A stretch of 64,000 bases of DNA from Streptosporangium becharense. Its GTDB lineage: Bacteria > Actinomycetota > Actinomycetes > Streptosporangiales > Streptosporangiaceae. Where the stretch lies: NCBI RefSeq assembly GCF_014204985.1, contig NZ_JACHMP010000001.1:1612001-1676000 (forward strand). Reading direction: 5' to 3'. Shown one piece after another: positions 37,608-50,858 of this stretch (its first letter is position 1; every line of letters begins with the position of its first letter). The notes beneath the pieces are model-generated. The model was given only the letters and a program-made list of their open reading frames with translations, had not been told where the DNA came from and did not search any database. A program made the position numbers and the translations under genes.

Positions 37608-37641
37608 AACGGCCCCCGTGAGGAGTCTCACGGAGGCCGTT
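37608..37641 (-). terminator. metK transcription terminator
   Basis: AACGGCCCCCGTGAG (37608-37622) and CTCACGGAGGCCGTT (37627-37641) make a 15-bp stem with one mismatch, 11 bp beyond the metK stop on the minus strand. The stem is followed on that strand by TTTCCTGTC, a weak U-rich run. Confidence 0.8.
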
Positions 37642-37652
37642 CGGAGGTCGGG

Positions 37653-38840
37653 TCAGAGACCGGCGGCGGCGCGCAGGGCGTCGGCGCGGTCGGTGGCCTC
37701 CCAGGAGAACTCGGGCCGGCCGAAGTGACCGTAGGCCGAGGTCGCCGAGTAGATCGGGCGGAGCAGGTCGAGGTCGCGGATGATCGCGGCCGGACGCAGG
37801 TCGAAGACCTTGAGCACGGCCTCCTGGATCTTGTCGATCTCCACCTTCTCGGTGCCGAAGGTCTCGACGAACACGCCGACCGGGTGGGCCTTGCCGATGG
37901 CGTAGGCGACCTGGACCTCGGCGCGGTCGGCGAGACCGGCGGCGACGATGTTCTTGGCGACCCAGCGCATGGCGTAGGCGGCCGAGCGGTCGACCTTGGA
38001 CGGGTCCTTGCCGGAGAAGGCGCCGCCGCCGTGACGGGCCATGCCGCCGTAGGTGTCGACGATGATCTTACGGCCGGTCAGGCCGGCGTCGCCCATCGGG
38101 CCGCCGATCTCGAAACGGCCGGTCGGGTTGACCAGGAGGCGGTAGCCCTCGGTCTCGAGCTCCACACCGGCGAGGACCGGGTCGACCACGTGCTCCTTGA
38201 TGTCGGGAGCGAGCATCTCCTTGAGGTCGATCTCGGCGGCGTGCTGGGTGGAGACGACCACGGTGTCGAGCCTGACCGGGCGGTCGCCGTCGTACTCGAT
38301 GGTGACCTGGGTCTTGCCGTCGGGACGCAGGTAGGGCACGGTGCCGTCCTTGCGGACCTGCGACAGGCGCTCGGCGAGGCGGTGCGCGAGCTGGATCGGC
38401 AGCGGCATCAGCTCGGGGGTCTCGCGGCAGGCGTAGCCGAACATGAGGCCCTGGTCGCCGGCGCCCTGGCGGTCGAGCTCGTCGCCGGCCTCGCCCTCGC
38501 GGGCCTCATAGGCGTCGTCGACGCCCTGGGCGATGTCGGGCGACTGCGCGCCGATGGACACCGACACGCCGCAGGAGGCGCCGTCGAAGCCCTTGTGCGA
38601 GGCGTCGTAGCCGATCTCCAGGATCTTCTCCCGGATCAGGCCGGGGATGTCGACGTAGGTCTCCGTCGTCACCTCTCCGGCGACGTGGACCTGACCGGTG
38701 GTGATCAGCGTCTCGACCGCGACACGGCTCTTGGGGTCACCCTTGAGCATGGCGTCGAGAATCGCGTCACTGATCTGGTCGGCGATCTTGTCCGGGTGGC
38801 CCTCGGTGACCGACTCGGAGGTGAACAGGCGACGGGACAA
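37653..38840 (-). CDS. metK: S-adenosylmethionine synthetase
   Basis: A 395-residue methionine adenosyltransferase. Signatures are '[20 protein letters not shown]', '[12 protein letters not shown]' (hexapeptide GAGDQG) and '[20 protein letters not shown]'. It makes SAM from methionine and ATP. The start is a TTG ([11 protein letters not shown]) with a GAGGAG about 9 bp upstream. It follows coaBC and a small unknown gene in the pyr/gmk/rpoZ/coaBC cluster and is closed by a clear terminator. I saw no SAM riboswitch in the 160 bp upstream. Confidence 0.97.
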   Translation of the reverse strand: MSRRLFTSESVTEGHPDKIADQISDAILDAMLKGDPKSRVAVETLITTGQVHVAGEVTTETYVDIPGLIREKILEIGYDASHKGFDGASCGVSVSIGAQSPDIAQGVDDAYEAREGEAGDELDRQGAGDQGLMFGYACRETPELMPLPIQLAHRLAERLSQVRKDGTVPYLRPDGKTQVTIEYDGDRPVRLDTVVVSTQHAAEIDLKEMLAPDIKEHVVDPVLAGVELETEGYRLLVNPTGRFEIGGPMGDAGLTGRKIIVDTYGGMARHGGGAFSGKDPSKVDRSAAYAMRWVAKNIVAAGLADRAEVQVAYAIGKAHPVGVFVETFGTEKVEIDKIQEAVLKVFDLRPAAIIRDLDLLRPIYSATSAYGHFGRPEFSWEATDRADALRAAAGL

Positions 38841-39001
38841 GTCAGTGGCTCCTCATGCAGCGGCTGCTGGCGTCTGGGGGCTCTGGCGTCGGCGGGACAC
38901 CAGTAGCGCTCCGCCGAAGTCTAGCCGCACGGACGGCGGCGCCGCGAAACCGCCTCGCATCGTGTCGGAAAGACCGGGGACAGGACGAGGCGGAGGCCCG
39001 G

Positions 39002-39370
39002 TCACAGGTCCGGGAGCGGGTCGCAGGGAAGGGTCTCCGGGGCGAAGACCTCGGCGTCGGCGGCGCAGACCACCGCGACGTACTCCTCCTCGATCTCGAA
39101 CGCCATCCCGCCCAGCTCGATGCACGCACCTTCGGAGAACTCGACGGGACCGAGGCGGGTGCGGCGGGGATGGGCGGCGTACACCGAGGTGGGCGCGTCG
39201 CGGTCGAAGAACTTGGTGGACAGCACCAGGACGGACAGGTCGGTGACGACGATGAGGAAGGTCGCCATCCCCGGGGAACCCACCGACAGCGCGGGAAGGA
39301 CATAGCAGATCTCCTCGCCCGGGGGAAGCAGCGCGCGGCAGCGGGCTCGGACGACGGCGGCAACCGGCAT
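39002..39370 (-). CDS. Small conserved protein of unknown function
   Basis: A 122-residue protein starting 'MPVAAVVRARCRALLPPGEE' at ATG 39370, which has a strong GGGAGGGG site. The alternating beta-like segments 'MATFLIVVTDLSVLVLST' and 'CIELGGMAFEIEEEYVAVVC' resemble bacterial PH-like proteins, and the acidic C-terminal 'AETLPCDPLPDL' type tail is distinctive. No transmembrane or catalytic motif is seen. It lies between coaBC and metK on the same strand. Confidence 0.65.
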   Translation of the reverse strand: MPVAAVVRARCRALLPPGEEICYVLPALSVGSPGMATFLIVVTDLSVLVLSTKFFDRDAPTSVYAAHPRRTRLGPVEFSEGACIELGGMAFEIEEEYVAVVCAADAEVFAPETLPCDPLPDL

Positions 39371-39448
39371 GATCGGACCCCTCCCTGTCCCAACGGCCTG
39401 GGTCACCTCGGACGCAGTATCCGCCGCGGGAGTGAGCCGGGCAAGTGG

Positions 39449-40738
39449 TCAGGCGAGACGCGCGGCGACGAGGTCCCAGACCACGTCGGCGAGCTCCTCC
39501 TTGGGCCCCCGGGGCACCTCGACCGGCTCGCCGCCGGCCACCAGGATCGTCGCCGCGTTGTCGGGGGTGCCGAAGGCGAGGCCGTCGCCCACCTGGTTGA
39601 CCACGAGGAGGTCGCAGCCCTTGCGGGCGAGTTTCGCCCGGCCGTTGGCGAGGACGTCGTCGGTCTCGGCCGCGAACCCGGCGATCACCCGCGGGTACGG
39701 CTTGAGGCCGTCGCGACGCCGCTCCCCCAGCTCGGCCAGGATGTCGGGGTTCTTCGTCAGGTGCACCGGATCGGGCTCGGCCCCGGTTTTCTTGATCTTC
39801 GACTCGTTGCGCGCCGCGGGCCTGAAGTCGGCGACCGCGGCGGCCATGACCACGGCGTCGGCGCCTTCCAGGGCGTCGAGCACGGCGGCGCGCATCTGCA
39901 GGGCCGACTCGACCCGGACCACCCGGACCCCCGCGGGGTCGGGCAGCGCGACGTTGGCGGCCACCAGGGTCACCTCCGCGCCCCGGGCGACCGCGGTGCG
40001 GGCCAGCGCGTACCCCTGCAGGCCGGAGGAGCGGTTGCCGATGAAACGGACCGGGTCGATCGCCTCGCGGGTACCGCCGGCCGAGACGACCACCCGGCGT
40101 CCCGCCAGGTCGGCCGGGCGCCCGGCGAGGACCCGGCGGCAGACCTCGAAGATCTCCTTCGGGTCGGGCAGCCGGCCGGGGCCCGTGTCGGCGCCGGTCA
40201 GGCGGCCCACCGCGGGGTCGACGACGATCGAGCCGCGCTCGCGGAGCGTGGCCACGTTGGCGCGGGTCGCGGGGTGCTCCCACATCTCGGTGTGCATCGC
40301 GGGGGCGAACACCACCGGGCAGCGCGCGGTGAGCAGGGTGTTGGTGAGCAGGTCGCCGGCCAGCCCGTGGGCGGCCTTGGCCAGCACGTCGGCGGTGGCG
40401 GGGGCGACGACCACCAGGTCGGCGTTCTGCCCGATGCGGACGTGCGGCACCTCGTGCACCGACTCCCACACGTCGGCGGTGACCGGGTTGCCGGACAGCG
40501 CGGCCCAGGTCGGCTCGCCGACGAAGCGGAGCGCCTCCCGGGTGGGCACGACGCGCACGTCGTGGCCGGACTCGGTGAACAGGCGCAGCAGCTCGCAGGC
40601 CTTGTAGGCGGCGATGCCGGCACTCACGCCGAGCACCACCCGGGGCCTGCGGCGGGCCCCGGCAGATCCGGGGCGGCCTTCCCCGGCGCCCGGCTCCGCG
40701 GGCCCGGCGGTGGCCGCGCCCTCGTCAGGGGTCCGCAT
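39449..40738 (-). CDS. coaBC: Bifunctional phosphopantothenoylcysteine decarboxylase / phosphopantothenate-cysteine ligase
   Basis: A 429-residue fusion for two steps of coenzyme A synthesis. The N-terminal CoaC flavoprotein half shows 'VVLGVSAGIAAYKACELLRL', 'ADLVVVAPATADVLAKAAHG' and 'FAPAMHTEMW'. The C-terminal CoaB half shows 'VVVSAGGTREAIDPVRFIGN' and 'ALARTAVARGAEVTLV'. The first 33 residues are a Pro/Gly/Ala-rich extension and no Shine-Dalgarno sequence precedes ATG 40738, so a start nearer the conserved region is possible. It is 9 bp from rpoZ and almost certainly co-transcribed. Confidence 0.95.
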   Translation of the reverse strand: MRTPDEGAATAGPAEPGAGEGRPGSAGARRRPRVVLGVSAGIAAYKACELLRLFTESGHDVRVVPTREALRFVGEPTWAALSGNPVTADVWESVHEVPHVRIGQNADLVVVAPATADVLAKAAHGLAGDLLTNTLLTARCPVVFAPAMHTEMWEHPATRANVATLRERGSIVVDPAVGRLTGADTGPGRLPDPKEIFEVCRRVLAGRPADLAGRRVVVSAGGTREAIDPVRFIGNRSSGLQGYALARTAVARGAEVTLVAANVALPDPAGVRVVRVESALQMRAAVLDALEGADAVVMAAAVADFRPAARNESKIKKTGAEPDPVHLTKNPDILAELGERRRDGLKPYPRVIAGFAAETDDVLANGRAKLARKGCDLLVVNQVGDGLAFGTPDNAATILVAGGEPVEVPRGPKEELADVVWDLVAARLA

Positions 40739-40747
40739 CGAAGGAGG

Positions 40748-41011
40748 TCAGCCCTCGATCGGCTCGGCGGTGAGCAGGCCCTCGCTGACCTCGCGCAGCG
40801 CGATGGACAGCGGCTTCTCCTGGGCGTGCGTCTCGACGAGCGGGCCGACGTACTCCAGCAGGCCCTCGCCGAGCTGGGAGTAGTAGGCGTTGATCTGACG
40901 CGCCCGCTTGGAGCCGAAGATCACGAGACTGTACTTGCTGTCGACGACCTCCAGCAGAGCGTCGATCGACGGGTTGGTGATGCCTTCGGAGTAGGCGGCG
41001 CTGGTTGCCAC
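40748..41011 (-). CDS. rpoZ: RNA polymerase omega subunit
   Basis: An 87-residue omega subunit with the conserved '[20 protein letters not shown]' and '[15 protein letters not shown]' segments. Omega assists folding and assembly of the beta-prime subunit. GTG 41011 has AGGGG 9 bp upstream. It lies 12 bp after gmk, the usual actinobacterial gmk-rpoZ-coaBC order. Confidence 0.96.
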   Translation of the reverse strand: MATSAAYSEGITNPSIDALLEVVDSKYSLVIFGSKRARQINAYYSQLGEGLLEYVGPLVETHAQEKPLSIALREVSEGLLTAEPIEG

Positions 41012-41023
41012 GTGTGTTTTCCC

Positions 41024-41731
41024 CTAGCTAGGTGAACGTCCGGGGCGTGGAGCCTCGGGAGCATCAGCCATCAAGGCTATCAGCCGATGACATACGTCCT
41101 GGACGGACGTGTTGACCAGGGTCACGTCGAATTCCTGCTCGGCCGCCATCTCGATCCGGCCGGCCGCCAGGCGCCGGGCGATGACGTCCTCGGGCTCGGT
41201 GCCGCGCCCGCGCAGGCGCTTCTCCAGCTCCTGCCAGGTCGGGGGCGCCAGGAAGACGAGCAGTGCCTCGGGCATGGTCGCGCGCACCTGCCGGGCCCCC
41301 TGGAGGTCGATCTCCAGCACGGTGGGAACCCCGGCCGCGAGCTTGGCGAGCACCGGGCCGCGCGGCGTGCCGTACCGGTTGCCGGCGAACTCGGCCCATT
41401 CCAGCAGCTCGCCGGAGGCGGCGAGGCGGTCGAACTCGTCGTCGTCGGCGAAGAAGTACTCCACCCCGTGGGTCTCGCCCGGGCGGGGTTTCCTGGTGGT
41501 CACCGAGACCGACAGCCACACCTCGGGGTGTGCCCGCCGAAGCTCGGCGACGACCGTGGACTTGCCGACGCCGGACGGCCCGGACAGGACCGTCAGGCGC
41601 TTGCCGGCCGTGAGCCCCGCCGAGGCTGACGCCTCCTGCGGACCTCCGGCCGAGGATGAGGAGCGACCGGATCCGCCATCGGCGGCCACCTGCGAGGTCC
41701 GACTGCCGTCGGACCACGACGTTCCGGTCAC
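41024..41731 (-). CDS. gmk: Guanylate kinase
   Basis: A 235-residue kinase converting GMP to GDP. P-loop '[12 protein letters not shown]', '[20 protein letters not shown]' and '[18 protein letters not shown]' are typical. About 40 residues of Ser/Gly-rich sequence precede the conserved core, longer than the E. coli enzyme; GTG 41731 has a GGGGGG site 6 bp ahead, which supports the long form. Confidence 0.95.
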   Translation of the reverse strand: MTGTSWSDGSRTSQVAADGGSGRSSSSAGGPQEASASAGLTAGKRLTVLSGPSGVGKSTVVAELRRAHPEVWLSVSVTTRKPRPGETHGVEYFFADDDEFDRLAASGELLEWAEFAGNRYGTPRGPVLAKLAAGVPTVLEIDLQGARQVRATMPEALLVFLAPPTWQELEKRLRGRGTEPEDVIARRLAAGRIEMAAEQEFDVTLVNTSVQDVCHRLIALMADAPEAPRPGRSPS

Positions 41732-41809
41732 TCCAAACCCCCCGTGATGCAGTTTCCCCGTGCGGGGAGCGTGTTTCCTTACTGAGCCGAGCCCGTGCCT
41801 GAACCGAGA

Positions 41810-42133
41810 CTAGCTCTCGGCCCCGCCGAACTCACGCTCGAGCGAAGCCCGCTGGTTGGTGCCGAGACCCCGCACGCGGCGGGACTCTGCGATGCCAAGC
41901 CGCTCCATGAGCTGCTTGGCGCGGACCTTGCCCACTCCGGGCAGCGACTCGAGAAGAGCCGAGACCTTCATCTTGCCGATGACGTCGTCGGTCTGCCCGT
42001 CTTTGAGCACCTCAGCCAGAGATACGGCACCGTGCTTGAGACGGTTCTTCACCTCGGCACGCTCTCGGCGGGCCTTGGCAGCCTTCTCTAGGGCTGCGGC
42101 GCGCTGCTCAGGGGTAAGGGGAGGAAGAGCCAC
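41810..42133 (-). CDS. mihF: Actinobacterial integration host factor (mIHF)
   Basis: A 107-residue nucleoid-associated protein found only in actinobacteria. The N-terminal basic helix ('EQRAAALEKAAKARRERAEV') is followed by the core with a helix-two-turn-helix-like 'LLESLPGVGKVRAKQLMERL' and the end 'NQRASLEREFGGAES'. It is essential in mycobacteria and important for sporulation and secondary metabolism in Streptomyces. GTG start with GAGGTG 7 bp upstream, behind its own promoter. Its conserved position between pyrF and gmk supports the call. Confidence 0.95.
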   Translation of the reverse strand: MALPPLTPEQRAAALEKAAKARRERAEVKNRLKHGAVSLAEVLKDGQTDDVIGKMKVSALLESLPGVGKVRAKQLMERLGIAESRRVRGLGTNQRASLEREFGGAES

Positions 42134-42179
42134 GCCGGGTCACCTCGAATTTCCTGTCGATGTACTCGGACGGGAAGGG

Positions 42180-42208
42180 AAACTAGCTGGTCATGGCGTT
42201 TCAAGCAA
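42180..42208 (-). promoter_or_regulatory. Candidate mihF promoter
   Basis: On the minus strand TTGCTT (42203-42208) and TAGTTT (42180-42185) are spaced by exactly 17 bp in a clearly A+T-enriched stretch upstream of mihF, predicting a leader of about 40 nt. Confidence 0.55.
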
Positions 42209-42318
42209 CGTCAAGACCACTTTATCCCCTTAGAAAATCTACTTCGTGACTTTACGTGCGCGGCAAAACGCGCTGCGTCGATGAAACTACGCTCATGGCC
42301 GAGTTTTCCGGGGTTGGA

Positions 42319-43032
42319 TCACAGGGGCCTTCCGGCGGCGGCGGAGGCGCGCCGCAGCGCGGCGGCGATGCCCGCGGCGGTCGCGCCGGGGTCGGGGGAA
42401 CCGGTGATCGGCCGGCCGATCACGAGGAGGTCGGCTCCGTCGGCGAACGCCTGCTCGGGGGTCGCCACCCTCGCCTGGTCCTGGACCGCGGAGCCGGCGG
42501 GGCGGACACCGGGAGTGATCAGGACGATGCCGGGCCCGACCTCCGCGCGCACGGCGGCGAGCTCGCGCGGCGAGCAGACGAGGGCCTGGGCTCCCGCTCC
42601 GACGGCCACGGCCGCCAGGCGGCGCACGGCGTCCTCGGAGGGGCCGTTGACCCCGACCCGCTCCAGATCCGCCTCGGAGAGCGAGGTGAGGAGCGTCACG
42701 GCCGCGATCCGGGTGCCCGGCAGGGCGTCCACGGCCGCCCTGATCATCGAGGGCCCCCCGGCGGCGTGTACGGTCAGGATCGCGGGCTTGAGCCGCGCGA
42801 CGGCCCTGGCGGCGCCCGCGACGGTGTTGGGGATGTCGTGGAGCTTCAGGTCCAAAAAGACCTGGACGCCGCTCGCGCCGCGGACCGAGGCGATCACGTC
42901 GGGGCCGTAACGGAGGTAGAGTTCGAGGCCGACCTTGACCGTGCTCACGTGGGGGGTGACCAGGCTCGCCCAGTGCGCCGCGGTCTCTAGGTCGGGCGCG
43001 TCCAGGGCGACGGCGATGGGTGCGGGCGTCAT
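42319..43032 (-). CDS. pyrF: Orotidine 5'-phosphate decarboxylase
   Basis: A 237-residue enzyme producing UMP from OMP. The catalytic Lys/Asp array is in '[13 protein letters not shown]'; 'ITPGVRPAG' and '[13 protein letters not shown]' complete the active site. ATG 43032 overlaps the pyrD stop as ATGA; the frame happens to stay open upstream. Last gene of the pyr operon. Confidence 0.96.
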   Translation of the reverse strand: MTPAPIAVALDAPDLETAAHWASLVTPHVSTVKVGLELYLRYGPDVIASVRGASGVQVFLDLKLHDIPNTVAGAARAVARLKPAILTVHAAGGPSMIRAAVDALPGTRIAAVTLLTSLSEADLERVGVNGPSEDAVRRLAAVAVGAGAQALVCSPRELAAVRAEVGPGIVLITPGVRPAGSAVQDQARVATPEQAFADGADLLVIGRPITGSPDPGATAAGIAAALRRASAAAGRPL

Positions 43033-44003
43033 AGGGAACTCTCCTCCAGATCGATGCGGTGCCGGGTGGACGCCCCCGGCGGGCGGTGGGCCAGCCCGAC
43101 CGCGTCGGCCAGCCGGTGGAACCCCCGGGCCGCCAGGAGCTCCTCCAGCTCGCGCAGGACGCGCAGGCAGGCGTAGGGGTCGTGGAACAACGCGGTCCCC
43201 ACCGCGACGACGCAGGCCCCGGCGAGGATGAACTCGAAGGCGTCCCTGCCGGTCAGCACGCCGCCCATGCCGATGATGGGCACGCTGGGCAGGGCCGCGT
43301 GCACCTGCCACACGCAGCGTACGGCCAGCGGGCGGATGGCCGGACCGGACAGGCCGCCGGTGACGGCCGCGAGTGTGGGACGCATGGCCTCGGTGTCGAT
43401 GCTCATGCCGAGCGGGTTGTTGATCATTGAGAGCGCGTCGGCGCCGCCGTCGACGCACGCCCGGGCGACGCTCACGATGTCCAGCACGTCCGGCGAGAGC
43501 TTGGCCACCACGGGCACCTCGTAGCGCATCACCGAGCGCACCGAGGCGATCACCTCGGCCGAGGCGGCGCCGTCGCGGGCGAACACCCGGCCGCGGTCCT
43601 CGATGTTGGGACACGACAGGTTCACCTCGACGGCGGTGACGCCGGGGGCGTCGGTGAGCCTGCGGGCCAGCGCGGTGTACTCGGCGACGGTGCCGCCGCC
43701 GATGGACACCACGGTCTTGACGCCCCGCTGCGCCAGCCAGGGCAGCTCGCGCTCCAGGAAGGCGTCCACGCCCGGCCCCTGGAGGCCGACGGCGTTGAGC
43801 AGGCCCGAGGGGGTCTCCGCCATCCTGGGGGTCGGACGGCCCGCCCTGGGGGCCATCGTGATCGACCGGGTGGTCAGCGCGCCGATCCTGCCCAGGTCGA
43901 AGAACTGGGCGAGCTCGGAGCCGGACGCCGCGCACCCCGCGGCCGTGGTGACGGGGTTGGCCAGCTCCACGTGCCCGAGGTACGTCCGCATGTCAACCGA
44001 CAT
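43029..44003 (-). CDS. pyrD: Dihydroorotate dehydrogenase, catalytic subunit (class 1B)
   Basis: A 324-residue FMN-binding TIM barrel. '[20 protein letters not shown]', the catalytic Cys region '[11 protein letters not shown]', '[12 protein letters not shown]' and '[19 protein letters not shown]' mark a class 1B enzyme, which needs the PyrK electron-transfer partner. PyrK is encoded just upstream with an 11-bp overlap, confirming NAD-dependent class 1B. ATG 44003 has GGAGGA upstream; the frame is open beyond it but only as a shadow of pyrK. Confidence 0.94.
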   Translation of the reverse strand: MSVDMRTYLGHVELANPVTTAAGCAASGSELAQFFDLGRIGALTTRSITMAPRAGRPTPRMAETPSGLLNAVGLQGPGVDAFLERELPWLAQRGVKTVVSIGGGTVAEYTALARRLTDAPGVTAVEVNLSCPNIEDRGRVFARDGAASAEVIASVRSVMRYEVPVVAKLSPDVLDIVSVARACVDGGADALSMINNPLGMSIDTEAMRPTLAAVTGGLSGPAIRPLAVRCVWQVHAALPSVPIIGMGGVLTGRDAFEFILAGACVVAVGTALFHDPYACLRVLRELEELLAARGFHRLADAVGLAHRPPGASTRHRIDLEESSL

Positions 44004-44868
44004 GCCGTGTTCCTCCGCCGGGTGCCCCCAGCGCGTCGAACGGGATCGTCCCCACGTCGTCGAAACGGACGCGCTCGCCGCGGAAGACCGGTCCTTCGAC
44101 GCACGAGCGCACCATGCGGGTGACCCCGTCCTCCCCGATGACCGGCAGCACACACGTCATGCACACGCCGATCCCGCACGCCATCCGCTCCTCCACGGCC
44201 ACCTGGACCGGGATGCCGAGCTCGACGGCCACCGCGGTCACACCGCGCAGCACGGGCATCGGGCCGCAGGCGTAGACCGCGTCGGCGCGGACGTCGGCGA
44301 TCACCGCGGGCAGCACGTCGGTCACCCGGCCGCGCAGGCCCAGGGAGCCGTCCTCGGTGGTGAGCGTGGTGGTCTCCCCCATCCTCCTGGCGCGCAGGGC
44401 GCCGAACACCCGGTCGGCGGAGGCCGCGCCGAGCACGAAGTCGACGCGGCAGCCACGCCGCTGGAGCGCGTCGGCGACCGTGAACAGCGTCGCCGAGCCG
44501 TACTCGGCGCCCACCAGGACGCACGTCACCGGATCACGGGGCAGCGGGAACGGGCGGCCCAGCGGGCCGACCAGGTCGAGGGTGTCACGGGCACGGCGCT
44601 CGGCCAGCCAGGCCGTCCCCGGCCCGCGGGGCGACAGGACGAACTCGACCGTGCCGCCGTAGTCGGGCTTGACGTCGTGGACGGAGAAGGCACGGCGGGT
44701 GAGCATCGACGTGTTCGGCCCGCCGACGGCCACCCCGACGAAGTGGCCGGGGCGGAACCGCTCGGCGATGCCGGGTGCCACCACGGTCAACGCATGGTAG
44801 GCGTCGACGCGGCGCGTCGTCAGCACCGTGCCCGTCACCTGTACCGGAGTAACAGGCGTCTCCCTCAC
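43993..44868 (-). CDS. pyrK: Dihydroorotate dehydrogenase electron-transfer subunit
   Basis: A 291-residue iron-sulfur flavoprotein. An FAD-binding barrel ('FRPGHFVGVAVG', 'LTRRAFSVHDV') and NAD-binding half ('YACGPMPVLRGV') precede the [2Fe-2S] ligands in 'CGIGVCMTC' and the later 'RSCVEGPVF'. It passes electrons from PyrD to NAD+. GTG 44868 is the first start after the carB stop, with GGAG very close; the exact start is uncertain by a few codons. It overlaps pyrD by 11 bp. Confidence 0.92.
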   Translation of the reverse strand: MRETPVTPVQVTGTVLTTRRVDAYHALTVVAPGIAERFRPGHFVGVAVGGPNTSMLTRRAFSVHDVKPDYGGTVEFVLSPRGPGTAWLAERRARDTLDLVGPLGRPFPLPRDPVTCVLVGAEYGSATLFTVADALQRRGCRVDFVLGAASADRVFGALRARRMGETTTLTTEDGSLGLRGRVTDVLPAVIADVRADAVYACGPMPVLRGVTAVAVELGIPVQVAVEERMACGIGVCMTCVLPVIGEDGVTRMVRSCVEGPVFRGERVRFDDVGTIPFDALGAPGGGTRHVG

Positions 44869-44873
44869 CTCCG

Positions 44874-48162
<3,289 letters not shown>

Positions 48163-48170
<8 letters not shown>

Positions 48171-49359
48171 CCTTGCTTCCCTCCGTGCTCGCGGTCGTGC
48201 CCGGCTCGTCGCCGGCTCCGCTGTCGGTCGTGCTCACTGCGCCGGCCGTCGCCCGCGTCCGCTCCATCAGCGCGCAGAAGTGGTCGAACAGCCCGGCGGA
48301 GTCGTGCGGGCCGGCTGCGGCCTCGGGGTGGTACTGGACGCTGAAGGCAGGGCGGTCGAGCAGCCGCAGACCCTCGACGCAGCCGTCGTTGAGGTTGACG
48401 TGGCTGACCTCGGCCGGCCCGTACGGGGTGTCGAACGCCCCCTCCAGCGGCGCCTGGACGGCGAAGCCGTGGTTGTGCGCGGAGATCTCGACCCGGCCGG
48501 TGCCGCGGTCCTGGACGGGCTGGTTGACGCCGCGGTGGCCGTAACGGAGCTTGTAGGTGCCCAGGCCGAGGGCCCGGCCGAAGATCTGGTTGCCGAAGCA
48601 GATGCCGAAGAACGGCACACCGGCGTCGAGGACCCCGCGCAGCGCCTCGACCGGTCCGGAGGAGGCGGCGGGGTCGCCGGGGCCGTTGGAGAAGAAGACG
48701 CCGTCCGGGTCGAGCGCCAGGATGTCGGCGGCGGTGCTCGACGCCGGCAGGACGTGCACCTCGCAACCGCGCTCGGCCATCCGGTGCGGGGTCATGGCCT
48801 TGATGCCGAGGTCGACGGCCGCCACGGTGTACTTCTTCTCCCCGATGGCGGGCACGACGTACGGCTGCGGGGTGGAGACCTCGCCGGCCAGGTCGGCGCC
48901 CTCCATCGCGGGGCTGCGCCGGACGCGCTCCAGCAGTTCCTCGACGGGGGCGAGCGCCCCGCCGGAGAAGACGCCGGCCCGCATGGCGCCGCGCTCGCGC
49001 AGGTGGCGGGTGAGGGCCCGGGTGCCGGGGATGGCGATGCCGACCACGCCCTGGTCCCTGAGGTATTCGTCCAGGGAGCGCCTGGCCCGCCAGCTGGAGG
49101 CGACCCGGGCGGGCTCGCGCACCACGTAGCCGGCGACCCAGACGCGCGAGGACTCGGGGTCCTCGTCGTTGACCCCGGTGTTGCCGATGTGCGGCGCGGT
49201 CATCGCGACGATCTGCCGGTGGTAGGAGGGGTCGGTCAGCGTCTCCTGGTAGCCGGTCATCCCCGTGTTGAAGACCATCTCGCCGAAGGTCTCGCCCTCG
49301 GCGCCGTAAGGGGTCCCGTGGAAGACGCGGCCGTCTTCCAGCACTAGCACTGCGGTCAC
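48163..49359 (-). CDS. carA: Carbamoyl-phosphate synthase small chain
   Basis: A 398-residue glutaminase subunit. The N-terminal domain '[20 protein letters not shown]' and class I amidotransferase triad are intact: nucleophile Cys in '[14 protein letters not shown]', His in '[13 protein letters not shown]'. About 25 residues of Thr/Gly/Ala tail extend the C-terminus. GTG 49359 ([10 protein letters not shown]) is the likely start; it overlaps the TGA of a possible nine-codon leader. An AT-rich promoter-like area lies 30-50 bp upstream, 160 bp after pyrC. Confidence 0.96.
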
Positions 49360-49385
49360 TCGCACACCCCGATCATCCCGGTCAT
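49356..49385 (-). CDS. Possible nine-residue leader peptide overlapping the carA start
   Basis: ATG at 49385 opens MTGMIGVCE and stops at a TGA that overlaps the carA GTG as GTGA. A CATACT element at 49396-49401 on the same strand could be a -10, which would make the leader nearly leaderless. carA itself has a weak Shine-Dalgarno sequence, so initiation may depend on the leader. The ORF is tiny and may be chance. Confidence 0.3.
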   Translation of the reverse strand: MTGMIGVCE

Positions 49386-49519
49386 CGCTCCGCAAAGTAT
49401 GAAATATCCGACATAGTGCCCGGTCCTCTCCCGCGAGGCGCCCGCGCACCCGCGGACGGAAGGGAGGCGGCGGGAACGCCGCGCGCGGCCGGTCGCGGAC
49501 GCGCGGCGGGCGGACGCCG

Positions 49520-50857
49520 TCACGCGAGCTTCCCGTCGAGGACGGTCGGCCTGCCGCGCAGGAAGGTCGCCACCACGCGGCCCGGCAGGGTCCGGCCCTC
49601 GTACGGCGTGTTGCGGCTCTTGGAGGCGTAGCCCGCCGGGTCGACCGCGGCCCGCACGGCCGGGTCGTACAGGGTGATGTTGGCCGGTTCGCCCACCTCG
49701 ATCGGCCGCCCGTGCCCGGTGAGCCTGCCGATCCTGGCCGGGGCGTACGACATGCGCTCGGCGACACCCGCCCAGTCGAGCAGTCCGGTGTCGACCATCG
49801 CCTCCTGCACGACCGGCAGCGCGGTCTCCAGGCCGATCATGCCCATGGCCGCGGCGGCCCACTCGGTCTCCTTGTCCTCGACCGGGTGCGGGGCGTGGTC
49901 GGTGGCCACGCAGTCGATCGTGCCGTCGGCCAGGGCCTCGCGCAACGCCTGAACGTCGGCGTGGGTGCGCAGCGGCGGGTTGACCTTGTAGATCGGGTTG
50001 TAGGAGCCGACCGGGGAGTCCTCCACCAGGTCATCGGTCAGGAGCAGGTGGTGCGGGGTCACCTCGGCGGTGACGTCCCAGCCCTTGGACTTGGCCCAGC
50101 GGATGATCTCGACCGAGCCCGCCGTGGAGACGTGGCAGACGTGCAGGCGCGAGCCGACGTGCGCGGCGAGCAGGCAGTCGCGGGCGATGACCGCCTCCTC
50201 GGCGACCGCGGGCCAGCCGGTCAGGCCCAGCCTGCCGGAGACCGCCCCCTCGTTCATCTGCGCACCCACGGTCAGGCGGGGCTCCTGGGCGTGCTGGGCG
50301 ATGACACCGTCGAACGCCTTGACGTACTCCAGCGCCCGGCGCATGAGCACCGCGTCGGAGACGCACTTGCCGTCGTCGGAGAAGACCCGGACCCGGGCGG
50401 CGGAGTCGGCCATCGCGCCGAGCTCGGCCAGGCTCTCGCCCGCGAGGCCCACGGTGACGGCGCCGACGGGCTGCACGTCGCAGTGACCGGCCTCCTGGCC
50501 CAGGCGCCAGACCTGCTCGACGACGCCGGCGGTGTCGGCGACCGGCTCGGTGTTGGCCATGGCGTGCACGGCGGTGTAGCCGCCGAGGGCGGCGGCGCGG
50601 GTGCCGGTGGCGACGGTCTCGGCGTCCTCCCGGCCGGGCTCGCGCAGGTGGGTGTGGAGGTCGACCAGGCCGGGCAGGGCCACCAGGCCCGCCGCCTCGA
50701 CGACCTCGGCGTCCCCGGGGGCCTGGAGCCCCCGCCCGATCGCGGCGACGACGCCGTCGCGGACCAGGATGTCGGTCGCCTCGCCGCCCAGGAGCCGCGC
50801 GCCCCTGATGAGGAAGCCGCCACGCCCCCCGGCGGAGTTCTGGGTGCGGTCGTTCAT
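49520..50857 (-). CDS. pyrC: Dihydroorotase
   Basis: A 445-residue class I dihydroorotase. Zinc ligands '[19 protein letters not shown]', carbamylated-Lys-region and His motifs '[13 protein letters not shown]' and '[14 protein letters not shown]' are intact. It cyclises carbamoyl-aspartate. ATG 50857 follows the pyrB TGA after 1 bp. Confidence 0.96.
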   Translation of the reverse strand: MNDRTQNSAGGRGGFLIRGARLLGGEATDILVRDGVVAAIGRGLQAPGDAEVVEAAGLVALPGLVDLHTHLREPGREDAETVATGTRAAALGGYTAVHAMANTEPVADTAGVVEQVWRLGQEAGHCDVQPVGAVTVGLAGESLAELGAMADSAARVRVFSDDGKCVSDAVLMRRALEYVKAFDGVIAQHAQEPRLTVGAQMNEGAVSGRLGLTGWPAVAEEAVIARDCLLAAHVGSRLHVCHVSTAGSVEIIRWAKSKGWDVTAEVTPHHLLLTDDLVEDSPVGSYNPIYKVNPPLRTHADVQALREALADGTIDCVATDHAPHPVEDKETEWAAAAMGMIGLETALPVVQEAMVDTGLLDWAGVAERMSYAPARIGRLTGHGRPIEVGEPANITLYDPAVRAAVDPAGYASKSRNTPYEGRTLPGRVVATFLRGRPTVLDGKLA

Positions 50858-50858
50858 G

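Noticed and set aside
38841..39001. SAM riboswitch upstream of metK
   Set aside because: No conserved SAM-I/IV or SAM-II core could be found in the 160 bp; only an isolated TAGACT -10-like hexamer is present, without a convincing -35.
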